A stretch of DNA of 64,000 bases from Meira nashicola (lineage: Eukaryota > Basidiomycota > Exobasidiomycetes > Exobasidiales > Brachybasidiaceae): contig BCJU01000001.1 of the NCBI GenBank assembly GCA_001600355.1, forward strand, positions 1,447,178-1,511,177, read 5' to 3'. The notes beneath the pieces are model-generated. The model made no database searches. It saw only the letters and a program-made list of their open reading frames with translations, and was not told where the DNA came from. Position numbers and translations under genes: made by a program. Below are positions 52,520-61,532 of the stretch, in pieces; position 1 is the first letter of the stretch; each line of letters opens with the position of its first letter.

Positions 52520-53173
52520 TTATTCTTTTGTTTCCTTTGATTGCTTTTGTCGTAATCGGAATAAACGTACTGCTTCACGCTTTCTATCTCTTTCAGATTC
52601 GAAATTTGCTATTTGTTCAGCATTTGCTTTACCTTGATCAACTAATGCTTTTAGCTTTGCATATCTTTCATGTTCGATTTTCGCATATCCTGTTTCTGCT
52701 TTTCTGCGATTATTATATTTGGCTTGATACCCTTTCTGAGCTGCTTTAAGTTGTTCTTTCTTTTCTTCTGTTAAAATATTTTTACCTGTAGCTTTTAATT
52801 CTTTTTGTAAACGGTATCGTTTTTCATTATATTCTTTATAGCCTAAAGGATTTTCTGTTTTGAAATTTTTTCGATACTTTTTACTCGATTCTGCGTGCAT
52901 CTTTCTTTTGCGTTGAAGTTTTTCTTCTTCTTCTTTGCTTTTTATTTGCTTTTTTGGTGAGAAAGGGATTTGATCAGAGTGCTTTGGCAAATGTTGAGGA
53001 GGTTCATGCAACGTATAAAGAAAGTCGAATTTATCCCAATCAATCAGTTTTATAGGTTGTTCTTGTGAAGGTGAACGATCTTGTGGTGGAGGACTTTGAG
53101 TTTGTCCTATAACTCTTGTAAGAGCGTTTAAAACTAGAATAGAGAAACAATACAATCGAGAGTAAAAAGACAT
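52520..53173 (-). CDS. Array member 5: secreted basic protein
   Basis: 217 residues from ATG 53173 (the upstream extension begins with TTG). Signal peptide ending VIGQ, then a Pro/Gln/Ser linker and the aromatic version of the W box, IDWDKFDFLYTL (about 42-53), shared with member 6. Two Tyr/Lys modules follow (SSKKYRK, KGYQAKYNNRRK), then the Gly box KAETGYAKIEHERY and the C-terminal helix DQGKANAEQIANFESERDRK, one of the closest matches to the family consensus. The 3' end lies 19 bp from the member-4 promoter box, so intergenic spacing is tight. Confidence 0.85.
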   Translation of the reverse strand: MSFYSRLYCFSILVLNALTRVIGQTQSPPPQDRSPSQEQPIKLIDWDKFDFLYTLHEPPQHLPKHSDQIPFSPKKQIKSKEEEEKLQRKRKMHAESSKKYRKNFKTENPLGYKEYNEKRYRLQKELKATGKNILTEEKKEQLKAAQKGYQAKYNNRRKAETGYAKIEHERYAKLKALVDQGKANAEQIANFESERDRKREAVRLFRLRQKQSKETKE

Positions 53174-53327
53174 CCTCTTCCAACAAATAAAGACTAAAAG
53201 TTTTAAAGTCAAAAATGGAAATATTAATGTTTTCGGTATACAATTGTGTTCGGTGTGCTACATATGCGAAGGAGAATTGTGTTTGAGTAAGAATTGAGAA
53301 GTTTCAAATTCAATGGGCTATTTATAC

Positions 53328-53334
53328 GCCCCGT
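53328..53334. promoter_or_regulatory. GCCCCGT variant box, member 5
   Basis: One mismatch at the last base, 155 bp upstream of ATG 53173 and directly abutting a TATAAATA on the minus strand. Confidence 0.5.
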
Positions 53335-53396
53335 CCTGCGTATAATGATGATAATAATGCATTTTGATTTCTACACTGATATGCTCTATAATATTC

Positions 53397-54821
53397 TTAT
53401 ACCTTTATTTTACCATCAATCTCTTCGACGTCTTGTTCTTTGTTATTATATATCTCAATGCTCGAGTTTTCTGTTTGATCAGGTTCCTCTTTTTGATCAG
53501 AATCGGATGAAGAAGAATGTTGAGTATGTTCGATCAAATGAGTTGGAACACGTAAAACAGCCAAAGTAGTAGGCACTAAACAAACCATCCATAATGCGAA
53601 CGAAAGAATGCATTGATTCAGATTTGGCCAATGAGTTGCACCTACTGCATAACTTAAACAACTTCCAATAGATTCAAAAGTACGTAAAACACCAACAATT
53701 CTTGGCATCGTTCCATCTTTTGCTGGATAAGTTCCTACAAGCCAATATAAAAATACTGTTTGTGATTCATAAGCGAATTTCCATAAAATAAAAACGGCAA
53801 ATGCATTATTGAATCTGCTCGTACTACCTTGCCAATCAACAGCTTTCGGATTTCGAGTAAAATGAATTTGAGTAATCGTTTGCCAAATCCATAAAGAGGT
53901 TGTCAAGACAGCAAAGAATAACCATGTAAATCTTGCCCTTTGAGCTTGATTACCTAATCTTTTGGTGTCTGTTAAAAATCCAATAAATACATCCCCGATA
54001 ATGTTTGCAACTGCAGTTAAAAGTGCTGCTAATGATCTTGAACGAACGGAGAAATAATGTGTAAGATAATTTGATAGATATGTTGTTCCCCAGATACCAC
54101 TAATAAAGATTGGAATAAGAAGAACCATATGAGGTAATTTGAGCGTATTAAAGATTTCACGTAATTCTTGTTTAAATGAAGTTTGCTTGCCTTTCAAATG
54201 TGGAATTGGTGTTCCATCTGGTCTACGAACTTTTTCGGTTGGACTTAGTAAGAGAGCAAATGGTAAACCTAAACATTGAAGACCGATTAAAGCTAAATAA
54301 GTATTATAAGATACTTTTCCTGCTTGTGTTCCTTTAACGTTTACTGCGAGTGAAATTGAACCACCAATCAAAGGAGCAAGGTTACGAATTCCTAACCAAA
54401 TTGCAACCATTCTTCCACGTTGAGATTCACTAGGATAACCTACTCCTATTGCAGCTTCAGAAGCCCAAAACATTGAAGCTCCAATTCCACATAATGCCGC
54501 ACCTACTAAAACATACCACTCATTTCCGAATCGATTATTGCAATATAAACTTGAAGCATAAGGTGTATAAAATATAACACCTAAGACTAAAGTCCATTTT
54601 AATCCAATCTTGTTACATAATCCACCTGCTAAAGCACATCCTATAGACATAATCCCGTATGTTAATGAATTTGCAGCATTGACTAAATAAGGTTTTTGTT
54701 GACCACCTGCACCGAGATTATTTAAAGCATTCCATATTCCTGGTTCAGCAAAGCTTACCAGACCAACTAGAATGATTTGAAACAAGACTGATCGATAGAA
54801 AATCTTCAGTTTTGCAATCAT
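53397..54821 (-). CDS. UNC93-like major facilitator transporter
   Basis: 474 residues from ATG 54821. Twelve-helix MFS-type pattern: QIILVGLVSFAEPGIWNALNNLGAGGQQKP at the start is the UNC93/DUF895 hallmark, followed by NAANSLTYGIMSIGCALAGG. A cytosolic loop near 210-235 carries RRPDGTPIPHLKGK. The C-terminus is acidic and Ser-rich (from about 430). Fungal members are poorly characterised; some relatives handle ions or siderophore-like compounds, so the substrate is open. It sits inside the secreted-protein array, same strand as the array, but has no exact GCCCCGA upstream. Divergent from the TauD-like gene with 382 bp between, so those two may share control. Confidence 0.85.
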   Translation of the reverse strand: MIAKLKIFYRSVLFQIILVGLVSFAEPGIWNALNNLGAGGQQKPYLVNAANSLTYGIMSIGCALAGGLCNKIGLKWTLVLGVIFYTPYASSLYCNNRFGNEWYVLVGAALCGIGASMFWASEAAIGVGYPSESQRGRMVAIWLGIRNLAPLIGGSISLAVNVKGTQAGKVSYNTYLALIGLQCLGLPFALLLSPTEKVRRPDGTPIPHLKGKQTSFKQELREIFNTLKLPHMVLLIPIFISGIWGTTYLSNYLTHYFSVRSRSLAALLTAVANIIGDVFIGFLTDTKRLGNQAQRARFTWLFFAVLTTSLWIWQTITQIHFTRNPKAVDWQGSTSRFNNAFAVFILWKFAYESQTVFLYWLVGTYPAKDGTMPRIVGVLRTFESIGSCLSYAVGATHWPNLNQCILSFALWMVCLVPTTLAVLRVPTHLIEHTQHSSSSDSDQKEEPDQTENSSIEIYNNKEQDVEEIDGKIKV

Positions 54822-55203
54822 CTTGAATGATGAGGATGATGAAAGGATTTAATGAAGATCAAGATGAAGAAGAAACATGACTTTATATAATTATTCTTAC
54901 GTAGGAAGCCCGGCTAAAAGTTTTTACTACTCAATCTTTTTCCCGTAAAATTACAATCTTCGTAATAATTTCATGGTACCTTTTTTTTATCAAAGTGGGG
55001 GTAAACAAATAAGATACCTTGACTTGAACAGTGTAAAGTTGGAAATTACGTGCGTTAACCGACAATTGCGCAATCGTAAAAAAGGCGCTAAAGACGGTGA
55101 TTAAGGTACGTGGGGGGCCTATCATGCATGAAACCTGCATAAGTGTTGAGTAATTCGGACCGAATGTGTGCATTTATTCTTACTCCCATCATCATCAACA
55201 AAC
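54822..55203. other. Divergent promoter transporter / TauD-like gene
   Basis: 382 bp, no gene. It lacks the GCCCCGA box found upstream of the array genes; the closest is GCCCGGC near 54908. Confidence 0.5.
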
Positions 55204-56589
55204 ATGTCTGTTGCAACACAAGAACCGCATTCTGATCTTTTGATCGATTCTACCAATAATGATTCATCTAACGAATTTGTAGCAGGTCAAGCGAGCTATC
55301 AAAGATCTTTAGAGATTCCAAATGGCAATACAAATCAGCCAATCGTAGTTGACTTTCCACACATTCTTGAACCAAGAGCAGATAAAGATCAATCATTAAA
55401 CGCATTCTTAACTTCAGCTGAAAAGTTATCAATTCAACCTCAATCAAATGAATCTTTACAAGATCAATCTGAATTACGTAAAATCCTCACTGCTTCAGGA
55501 GGTGTGATTCAATTTCGCAAAACACCTTTACGTACAGCTAATGATTTTTCAGCATTTATGCATACATTAGCAAAAGGTACAGGGTGGCAACCACACGTTG
55601 ATAAAGGATTAATGGTTCTTAGAAGACCTCATGCGGATAATGTTGCAACGGCAAACGAAGGACCTCCAACGCAAGAGATTGGTTCGCATAACGAATACGG
55701 ATTATCTTCTCATTATCCTTCTTATATAGCTTTCTTTTGTCTTTCTGCTCCCGAAAAAGGTGGTCAAACTCCAATAGCATCAAGTTTACGTTTACATAAT
55801 CGATTTAAAACAGAATTGAATGATTATTTACAAACGATTACTAAGCAAGGTATCGCTTTTGCCATTCATCATCCAAGAGGAAATGTGGAAAATCATATTG
55901 GCGGTAATAGTGTTTTCAACGAGAATGCATTTGGACCTAAAGATAAGAATAATATCAAATTTCAAGATTTACCAGAATCAGAAAAACGTTTAATAGTAGA
56001 AGAGAATGTTAAATCTTTAGCACGTGAAGGAGGTTGGGATGAAAATGCATCAAAAGAAGATGAAAGTGTTCCAGTTTGGAAACGAAAAGGTTATTCGGGT
56101 CATTGGATGCCAGATGGAAGTTTCCTTGTCGTTCAAAGAACGCCAGGCGTACGAATTCATCCGGTCTTTAAAGCCCCTTCTTACTTTACCAACGTTCATA
56201 CTCGATTTGTCTATGCAGGTTTACACGAACAAGATGAGGATAAACATCAAAAAGAAGCAAAAGCAGAAGCATCTCCATGGAGAACAAATTTACTAGAATT
56301 TGTGGAAGCTCAACAAAAGAATCAAACTCTAAAGCCACCAGTTCAATTACCTCCATACCTTGTCGGTTCACATCCAAACAAAGATGATTTCCCATTCTCA
56401 CAACATTGGATTAAAGAAAATTTACGAATTACATCTGAAGAACAAGTTAATGTAGAATGGAATGTAGGTGATGTTTTATTGATCGATAATCTTGCCGTTC
56501 AACATGGTAGAAAGCCATGGGAAGGAGATAGACGATTATTGGCAAGCTTATGGGATTCATCATTCATTCAACAAGCTTCTCGAGTGTAA
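55204..56589 (+). CDS. TauD / clavaminate-synthase-like Fe(II) 2-oxoglutarate dioxygenase
   Basis: 461 residues from ATG 55204; the longer upstream frame begins with GTG. Iron ligands His162 and Glu164 in GSHNEYG (the H-x-E form seen in clavaminate-synthase-like enzymes) and distal His434 in DNLAVQHGRKPW, with the 2-oxoglutarate-binding Arg443 or 444 in DRRLLASLWD. Family members hydroxylate or desaturate small molecules such as sulfonates or amino-acid derivatives. Substrate unknown. It is the only plus-strand gene within the array and is divergent from the UNC93-like transporter, suggesting a small two-gene unit inserted into, or flanked by, the array. Confidence 0.88.
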   Translation: MSVATQEPHSDLLIDSTNNDSSNEFVAGQASYQRSLEIPNGNTNQPIVVDFPHILEPRADKDQSLNAFLTSAEKLSIQPQSNESLQDQSELRKILTASGGVIQFRKTPLRTANDFSAFMHTLAKGTGWQPHVDKGLMVLRRPHADNVATANEGPPTQEIGSHNEYGLSSHYPSYIAFFCLSAPEKGGQTPIASSLRLHNRFKTELNDYLQTITKQGIAFAIHHPRGNVENHIGGNSVFNENAFGPKDKNNIKFQDLPESEKRLIVEENVKSLAREGGWDENASKEDESVPVWKRKGYSGHWMPDGSFLVVQRTPGVRIHPVFKAPSYFTNVHTRFVYAGLHEQDEDKHQKEAKAEASPWRTNLLEFVEAQQKNQTLKPPVQLPPYLVGSHPNKDDFPFSQHWIKENLRITSEEQVNVEWNVGDVLLIDNLAVQHGRKPWEGDRRLLASLWDSSFIQQASRV

Positions 56590-56613
56590 ATTATAAAAAT
56601 ATAAATCGTCTTT

Positions 56614-57336
56614 TCATGAATTTTTTTGCGCTTTCAAGAGCTTCTTTTTTTCTCTTGCACGTTTAGAGTATGTTCGATTTCTTTCTCTCCTTGTTTCTGC
56701 TTCATTTTTCATATGCTCGATTTGCTCTGGAGTTAAACCAACATCTCCTTCTCTAATCGAATTAAGCTGTTTTAATTCGTGTCTGTGTTGTGCTCGCCAT
56801 CGAATTGATGATTTTCTATTATGTTCTCTCATTTTTTCAAACTTTTCGATTTGCTCTTTTGAGGCTAAATTTGAATCCATAAGTTTTTTGATATTATTAT
56901 AAGTCCTTGCTGTATAGGTTCTATAACCTATCTTATCTTTTCGTCTTTGTGAAGCTAATTTTCGCTTTTCTGTCTTTTGATCAAAGAATGCATCTCGTTC
57001 GACTTTTGTCATCTTTTCAACTTTAAGTTGTTCTTGATCTTTCAATCTTTGTCTTCTCTCTTGATAATAAGATAGTTTTCTCGGACTGTTTTGTGCTTTC
57101 GAATGATCAAACATATTTAAAGCTAGATGTACTTCTTTACTTAATTTGGGTGGAGGAGTTGATCGAATGTTTGGACTAATATTACCGATATCATATAAAT
57201 GATCAAACTTTTCCCAATCCAATTTATGAATTGAAGGTGATCTTTGTGGACTTTGTTCTTCAATATGAGAGGTAAGATAACATTCTTGAAAGGAGAATAT
57301 CAAGTAGAACAGTATATATTGATGAATTCTTTTCAT
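56614..57336 (-). CDS. Array member 6: secreted basic protein with duplicated C-terminal helix
   Basis: 240 residues, among the longest in the array, from ATG 57336. Signal peptide with core QYILFYLIFSFQECYL, SPQRSPS linker, and aromatic W box LDWEKFDHLYDI (about 39-50) like member 5. Charged region VEKMTKVERDAFFDQKTEK, then Gly box RKDKIGYRTYTAR. The C-terminal helix appears twice: ASKEQIEKFEKMREHNRK and then LTPEQIEHMKNEAETRRERN, each followed by a basic stretch. This internal duplication explains the extra length. One Cys, near the signal-peptide end. Function unknown. Confidence 0.85.
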   Translation of the reverse strand: MKRIHQYILFYLIFSFQECYLTSHIEEQSPQRSPSIHKLDWEKFDHLYDIGNISPNIRSTPPPKLSKEVHLALNMFDHSKAQNSPRKLSYYQERRQRLKDQEQLKVEKMTKVERDAFFDQKTEKRKLASQRRKDKIGYRTYTARTYNNIKKLMDSNLASKEQIEKFEKMREHNRKSSIRWRAQHRHELKQLNSIREGDVGLTPEQIEHMKNEAETRRERNRTYSKRAREKKKLLKAQKNS

Positions 57337-57427
57337 TTTTGGAAAGTACAGTCGTGGTAATGACCAAGTTTTCACAATTGTCTTCTTTTCTTTTTTGGAA
57401 GAATAAGAATGACACAATTCTCATTTC

Positions 57428-57434
57428 GCCCCGA
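57428..57434. promoter_or_regulatory. GCCCCGA box, member 6
   Basis: Exact, 92 bp upstream of ATG 57336. Confidence 0.65.
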
Positions 57435-57618
57435 ACGCAAAAAGCTGTACTTTGCGTAATTTTTAATATTTGTTGAATAATTTCAATTCAAGGTGTTTCA
57501 TAAACAAATTTTGTGTAGATTAGGAGATGTATAGATTTTAGTGAGAAGGCAATTGAGGCACTTTATTGCTTCTCCTTCTTCTTAACTTCTTTTCTTTTTT
57601 CGTTACAAACGTAAATAT

Positions 57619-58251
57619 TCAAATATTCCTCTTCGGTTCTTGCTTTGCAGCTTGCGTTTTATTTTTCCTTATTCTTTCAGCAGCTTGATAATCATGTAGA
57701 TACTTTAAATCTTCTTCTGATGCCTTTCCTTCAGCTTTCATATTTCTTATTTCATGTAAACGTTGCATTTTTCTACTAGTGAATCCTCCAAAACGTTTTC
57801 TAGCATTTCTATGAGATATTCTTTTTGCTTCTCTTTTACTAATAATGAATGCTTCTTTCTCTTCTTTTGTTAATCTTGACAATCTTTTTGACTCCCATCT
57901 TTTATTCCATTCATACTTTTTTGCTTTATAGTACTCCTTAGCTTCTGGATCCAATTTTACTCTTGCATTAAATCGATCACGATATTCTTTCTTTCTCTCT
58001 TTAGAAACATTCTTGCGTACTGGTTTAGTCCTGATTTTATCTTTTTGATCTTGTTTAAGCGAACTTTGCACTTCTTGATTCCAAGTAGGATCGAATTGAT
58101 TAATTTCTATGATATCACTCAGTCCTGACCATTCTTTATCAATTATATTATCGTTTAAGTTTGAGCTGCCGATATGAGTGCAATAGACTTTGACTTGAAA
58201 CAAAGGTTCTATAAGCAGCAAGAGTATACAAATTGAGGGTTTCAACATCAT
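57619..58251 (-). CDS. Array member 7: secreted basic protein
   Basis: 210 residues from ATG 58251 (a second ATG follows directly). Signal peptide LKPSICILLLLIEPLFQVKVYC, then Asn/Asp-rich linker and W box EWSGLSDIIEI (about 42-52). Two Tyr/Trp-Arg modules (RKKEYRDRF, YEWNKRWESK), then LTKEEKEAFIISKREAKR. Gly box in the variant KRFGGFTSRKMQRL, shared with member 9. C-terminal helix AEGKASEEDLKYLHDYQAAE, then a basic tail. Function unknown. Confidence 0.85.
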   Translation of the reverse strand: MMLKPSICILLLLIEPLFQVKVYCTHIGSSNLNDNIIDKEWSGLSDIIEINQFDPTWNQEVQSSLKQDQKDKIRTKPVRKNVSKERKKEYRDRFNARVKLDPEAKEYYKAKKYEWNKRWESKRLSRLTKEEKEAFIISKREAKRISHRNARKRFGGFTSRKMQRLHEIRNMKAEGKASEEDLKYLHDYQAAERIRKNKTQAAKQEPKRNI

Positions 58252-58334
58252 ATATCTCGAATGTATAACAAAGAAAAGGGAAAAGAAAAAATGCATATGT
58301 CCTGTCTATCAAAACCCTACTCAGACAGGATTGT

Positions 58335-58341
58335 GCCCCGA
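58335..58341. promoter_or_regulatory. GCCCCGA box, member 7
   Basis: Exact, 84 bp upstream of ATG 58251. Confidence 0.65.
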
Positions 58342-58380
58342 CGTTTTCGTGTTCTGCTTGTGAGTGAATGCTTCATTGTT

Positions 58381-58950
58381 TTATTTGTCATTCTTCATTT
58401 TCGAATGCAATTTCTTATAATGACGTTCCCTATGTATATTTCTATCAGCTTGTCTTATTTCATAAAGTTCTGCTTCTTGTTCAGGTGTCGCTTTACCTTG
58501 CGCAATAAGAAGTTTAATCTTATTAACCTTTTCACTTTTTAATGTAGAAAATCCTGTTCGTGCTTTTCTATCTGAAGCACGCTTTCTGGCTTTAATACGA
58601 TTTTTTTCCTTAAATAATGCCTTTTTTGCAGGTGTTAGGTTTGCAATATACCTTTGACGTATCCTATTTCTCCTCTCTCTCACCTCTAATCTTTTCATTT
58701 CAGCATCTTTTTCTTGTTCTTCGCTTCTTCTATTTTCTTCTCGATTGGGGCTTTCAATTTTAGTTGCTTTTGGAGATTGCTGTAAATGATGATGATATGT
58801 GAGCCATTCTTTATCAGCTTCGATTGGTATAATATTATCAATCTTTGACCAATCGATATCATGATCCGGGCTTGAGTTTGCATCTTCCACTGAATTCACA
58901 TTATAACACAACCGGAGAATAAAAGAAGAACACAATAACAGGAATAGCAT
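58381..58950 (-). CDS. Array member 8: secreted basic protein
   Basis: 189 residues from ATG 58950. Signal peptide MLFLLLCSSFILRLCYNVNS, acidic linker SSPDHDI, W box DWSKIDNIIPIEADKEW (about 33-49). Charged region RQRYIANLTPAKKALFKEKN, Gly box RKARTGFSTLKSEKVNKI, and C-terminal helix IAQGKATPEQEAELYEIRQAD, then RNIHRERHYKK. This member shows the most complete consensus for the last two boxes and is a good query for searches. Its 3' end is 40 bp from the member-7 promoter box. Confidence 0.86.
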   Translation of the reverse strand: MLFLLLCSSFILRLCYNVNSVEDANSSPDHDIDWSKIDNIIPIEADKEWLTYHHHLQQSPKATKIESPNREENRRSEEQEKDAEMKRLEVRERRNRIRQRYIANLTPAKKALFKEKNRIKARKRASDRKARTGFSTLKSEKVNKIKLLIAQGKATPEQEAELYEIRQADRNIHRERHYKKLHSKMKNDK

Positions 58951-59025
58951 TATAGTATGGTTATAAAGAAAAGAACCACTTTATTATCTATCTGCTGCTT
59001 GTATATCAGAAATGTACAACTTGAC

Positions 59026-59032
59026 GCCCCGA
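59026..59032. promoter_or_regulatory. GCCCCGA box, member 8
   Basis: Exact, 76 bp upstream of ATG 58950. Confidence 0.65.
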
Positions 59033-59052
59033 GTGAAGAAAACACATTTTTG

Positions 59053-59715
59053 CTACATAGTTTTAAGGGATTTAGTCCTGTATCTTGGCGGTAACTTTCC
59101 TTCTTGTATTTTACGTTGATATTGATTCTTTTTATTGATACGATCTTTCCTTCTTAATTCATTCAATCTAGCTAAATCTGCTTCATTAGCTTTACCAGTC
59201 GTTTCTAACGTTTTCAAATTATGCCATTCAAGTATACGTGGTGAACTGAAACCACCAAAACTTTTTGGTTTGTATTGATTTCTCCTTCGCTCTTTAAGTT
59301 CTTCCTTTTTTTCTTCTGACATTGTTTCTTTTCTAGGTTTTCTATATTTATTACTACTTTCTCTACTTTTTTTAAGTGCTTCTTCTTTTCTTTTTGGATC
59401 AGATGCAAGTTTAATTTTATGACGTTGTTTATAAATCTTTGCTTTTCCTTTTTTACTCAATTCTTTCTTCTGTTTTTCATCGATTATTGGATCATGAACA
59501 TGAGATTGAGAAGAATTTTGAAGTGTAACTTGATGAAATGCATCTTTGTCATAATCGAGTTCATCAATATTTATTATATTTCCGAGATCGGACCAATTGA
59601 CATCCGTGATTGGACGAAAGTCATTTGGACTACTGACAGGCCTGGTTTGGCTCACTTTTACCACACCAAGAGCGATAATAATGTGATATGACTTCACTCT
59701 TACTGAAATCTTCAT
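59053..59715 (-). CDS. Array member 9: secreted basic protein
   Basis: 220 residues from ATG 59715 (a TTG lies one codon upstream). Signal-type N-terminus KSYHIIIALGVVKVSQT is weaker than in the other members. W box VNWSDLGNIINI (about 39-50) is nearly that of member 2. Modules SSNKYRKPRKETMSEEKKEEL, Gly box KSFGGFSSPRILEW and C-terminal helix TGKANEADLARLNELRRKD follow. The tail is basic and Pro-containing. Function unknown. Confidence 0.84.
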   Translation of the reverse strand: MKISVRVKSYHIIIALGVVKVSQTRPVSSPNDFRPITDVNWSDLGNIINIDELDYDKDAFHQVTLQNSSQSHVHDPIIDEKQKKELSKKGKAKIYKQRHKIKLASDPKRKEEALKKSRESSNKYRKPRKETMSEEKKEELKERRRNQYKPKSFGGFSSPRILEWHNLKTLETTGKANEADLARLNELRRKDRINKKNQYQRKIQEGKLPPRYRTKSLKTM

Positions 59716-59789
59716 CAAATATCTAGATGGACGTCAATGTTAAAGGTGCTTGTAATAAATTTTATTGTGGAAATGAAACTATGAATGAA

Positions 59790-59796
59790 GACCCGA
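59790..59796. promoter_or_regulatory. GACCCGA variant box, member 9
   Basis: One mismatch to GCCCCGA, 75 bp upstream of ATG 59715; judged by position. Confidence 0.35.
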
Positions 59797-59843
59797 TAGG
59801 TAAATTTAAGCACAGCATTTGTTTAGCATGCATAAATTTCAGT

Positions 59844-60437
59844 TTACTGAGATTCAGAAAGTTTACCTGCCTGGCTATATTGTTGTTTCATGCGCTTCTT
59901 ACTTTCTTGCTCTTTCAATCGTTCTAATTGTTCCAATTCTTTTGGAGTTGCTTTACCTTCTTGTTTTAATTTATTTATGCTGAATATCTTTAACTCTCTG
60001 AAACTATTAAAACCTTGATATTTTGCTCGAGCTCTTTTAGTTCGACGTTCTCGAAGATTCACAGCATTTTTAGCTTTTCGTTCTGCTTTTTTGTCTTCAG
60101 GTAACCTTTCTGACCATTCTGCATTTGTACGTCTATGATTTTCTCGCATCTTATTTAATCTTTCTGGATCTTTAGAAATCTTTTCTCGCCAACGTTGTTT
60201 ATATAATTTTTGCATTTCAGGTGTTCTTGAAATTACTTCTTTATTGTATGTCAAAGTAGACTTTTGCTCTTCATCCCATTCAGGAGCAGGCTTGTTCAAG
60301 TCAATCTCTTGCTTTTGTTGTTGTTGTGTTTTAAGTTTTGATGAGATCGGTATCCTTCCCGAATTAACAAATTCTAATAAAGAAATCAAGATGGCAATAA
60401 TAAAAATGTTATAAAAAGACATTTTGAAGAAGCGCAT
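59844..60437 (-). CDS. Array member 10: secreted basic protein with EAR-like motif
   Basis: 197 residues from ATG 60437, the first ATG of the frame; 60422 is an alternative. Signal peptide core NIFIIAILISLLEFVNSG. The W box is replaced by EIDLNKPAPEW (codons for DLNKPAP at 60282-60302), almost identical in member 11. Then RRTNAEWSERLPEDKKAERK, Gly box RARAKYQGFNSFREL and C-terminal helix QEGKATPKELEQLERLKEQ. No Cys in the mature part. Members 10-12 form a subgroup by this N-terminal change. Confidence 0.85.
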   Translation of the reverse strand: MRFFKMSFYNIFIIAILISLLEFVNSGRIPISSKLKTQQQQKQEIDLNKPAPEWDEEQKSTLTYNKEVISRTPEMQKLYKQRWREKISKDPERLNKMRENHRRTNAEWSERLPEDKKAERKAKNAVNLRERRTKRARAKYQGFNSFRELKIFSINKLKQEGKATPKELEQLERLKEQESKKRMKQQYSQAGKLSESQ

Positions 60438-60504
60438 GTGGTTAGATGGCAAAAATAGTCCCTTCTTTTATAGAACAAAATACTCTATTGCCTTAAGAAA
60501 TGAT

Positions 60505-60511
60505 GCCCCGA
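60505..60511. promoter_or_regulatory. GCCCCGA box a, member 10
   Basis: Exact, 68 bp upstream of ATG 60437; TATAAAAG (minus strand) lies about 30 bp downstream of the box. Confidence 0.65.
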
Positions 60512-60525
60512 ACAATTGTTGTCAT

Positions 60526-60532
60526 ACCCCGA
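60526..60532. promoter_or_regulatory. ACCCCGA box b, member 10
   Basis: One mismatch, 21 bp (two helical turns) from box a and in the same orientation. Confidence 0.5.
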
Positions 60533-60608
60533 ACCTTTTTTGTGTATAGAGGTATTTAAAGCATGGCAGTGTTGCGGCTTATATAGAAATCATAAAATAC
60601 AGTGTCAA

Positions 60609-61208
60609 TTATTGCGGTACATCTGGTGAATCTTGCTTTTTTTCAATGCTTGACGCCTTTCTAGACTTTTTTTTGACAGGATTAATTGGACGATATTTCT
60701 TTGCACGCTTACGATCGAATGCCCGAATGGCATTAATAAAATCTGAATCTTGTTTTGATAATGTTTCTCCCTGTTTTTCTAATTTCATAATTCGATTTCT
60801 TTCCATATATTTTTTACTACTCATTCCATTATATCGTTCTTTACGTTTCATATATGTTGCTCTCTTTCGTTCTCGTGTTCTTTCAATTTCTATATTCTTT
60901 TCTTCTTCAGTCATTTTATCAAACCTGCGTGTTCTCCATTTACGATCTGTATTCCTACGTCGCTTTAAATATTTATCTTTACGAACAGTATCAGCGTTGA
61001 GACTACTAATAAGCTTTTCGTATTTACGTTTCGATTCAATCTTTTTTGATTTTAGTTCCTCTTCCGAATCTTCAGGTGCAGGCTTATTGAGATCGATTGA
61101 GATGGTCGTTCTTTTGGATGCCTCTTTATCATGTGTATTCCCACAACTTGACTTATCCAAGATCCAAAAGACCAAAAATATATACGAAAAAAGTAAGAGT
61201 CTTTTCAT
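60609..61208 (-). CDS. Array member 11: secreted basic protein with EAR-like motif
   Basis: 199 residues from ATG 61208. Signal peptide MKRLLLFSYIFLVFWILDKSSCG. SIDLNKPAPEDSEEE (codons for DLNKPAP at 61074-61094) replaces the W box, as in member 10. Then RRNTDRKWRTRRFDKMTEEEK, Gly box RKERYNGMSSKKYMERN, and a diverged C-terminal helix KQGETLSKQDSDFINAIRAFD ending in a Lys/Arg/Ser tail. The Gly of the box is kept although its neighbours changed. Function unknown. Confidence 0.84.
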   Translation of the reverse strand: MKRLLLFSYIFLVFWILDKSSCGNTHDKEASKRTTISIDLNKPAPEDSEEELKSKKIESKRKYEKLISSLNADTVRKDKYLKRRRNTDRKWRTRRFDKMTEEEKNIEIERTRERKRATYMKRKERYNGMSSKKYMERNRIMKLEKQGETLSKQDSDFINAIRAFDRKRAKKYRPINPVKKKSRKASSIEKKQDSPDVPQ

Positions 61209-61324
61209 TATTATTATTGACTTTGATCATATTAATGTACAAAGAACTCTCTAGATACACACATATATATACTAATGATCGTACACTTTCCCAGCACTGC
61301 CACTGTGTATGTTTTTTGATCAAA

Positions 61325-61331
61325 TCCCCGG
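61325..61331. promoter_or_regulatory. TCCCCGG variant box, member 11
   Basis: Two mismatches to GCCCCGA (CCCCG core kept), 117 bp upstream of ATG 61208. Confidence 0.35.
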
Positions 61332-61532
61332 TTGGTGTTTTGGTGAGACTAATAGTACACATTGCTATGCGGTGTGGCAAAATTTTGTTTATAAACATGC
61401 TTATGAAGCATTATATAACCTTCTTCATATCTTTGGCCTTTTTGCTGAGATAGTATTTGTGATTTTTTACTCTTACGCCTTCTTTCCTCTTTACATCAGC
61501 TTGCTCAACTCTTTTAACATCTTCTACTGTTC

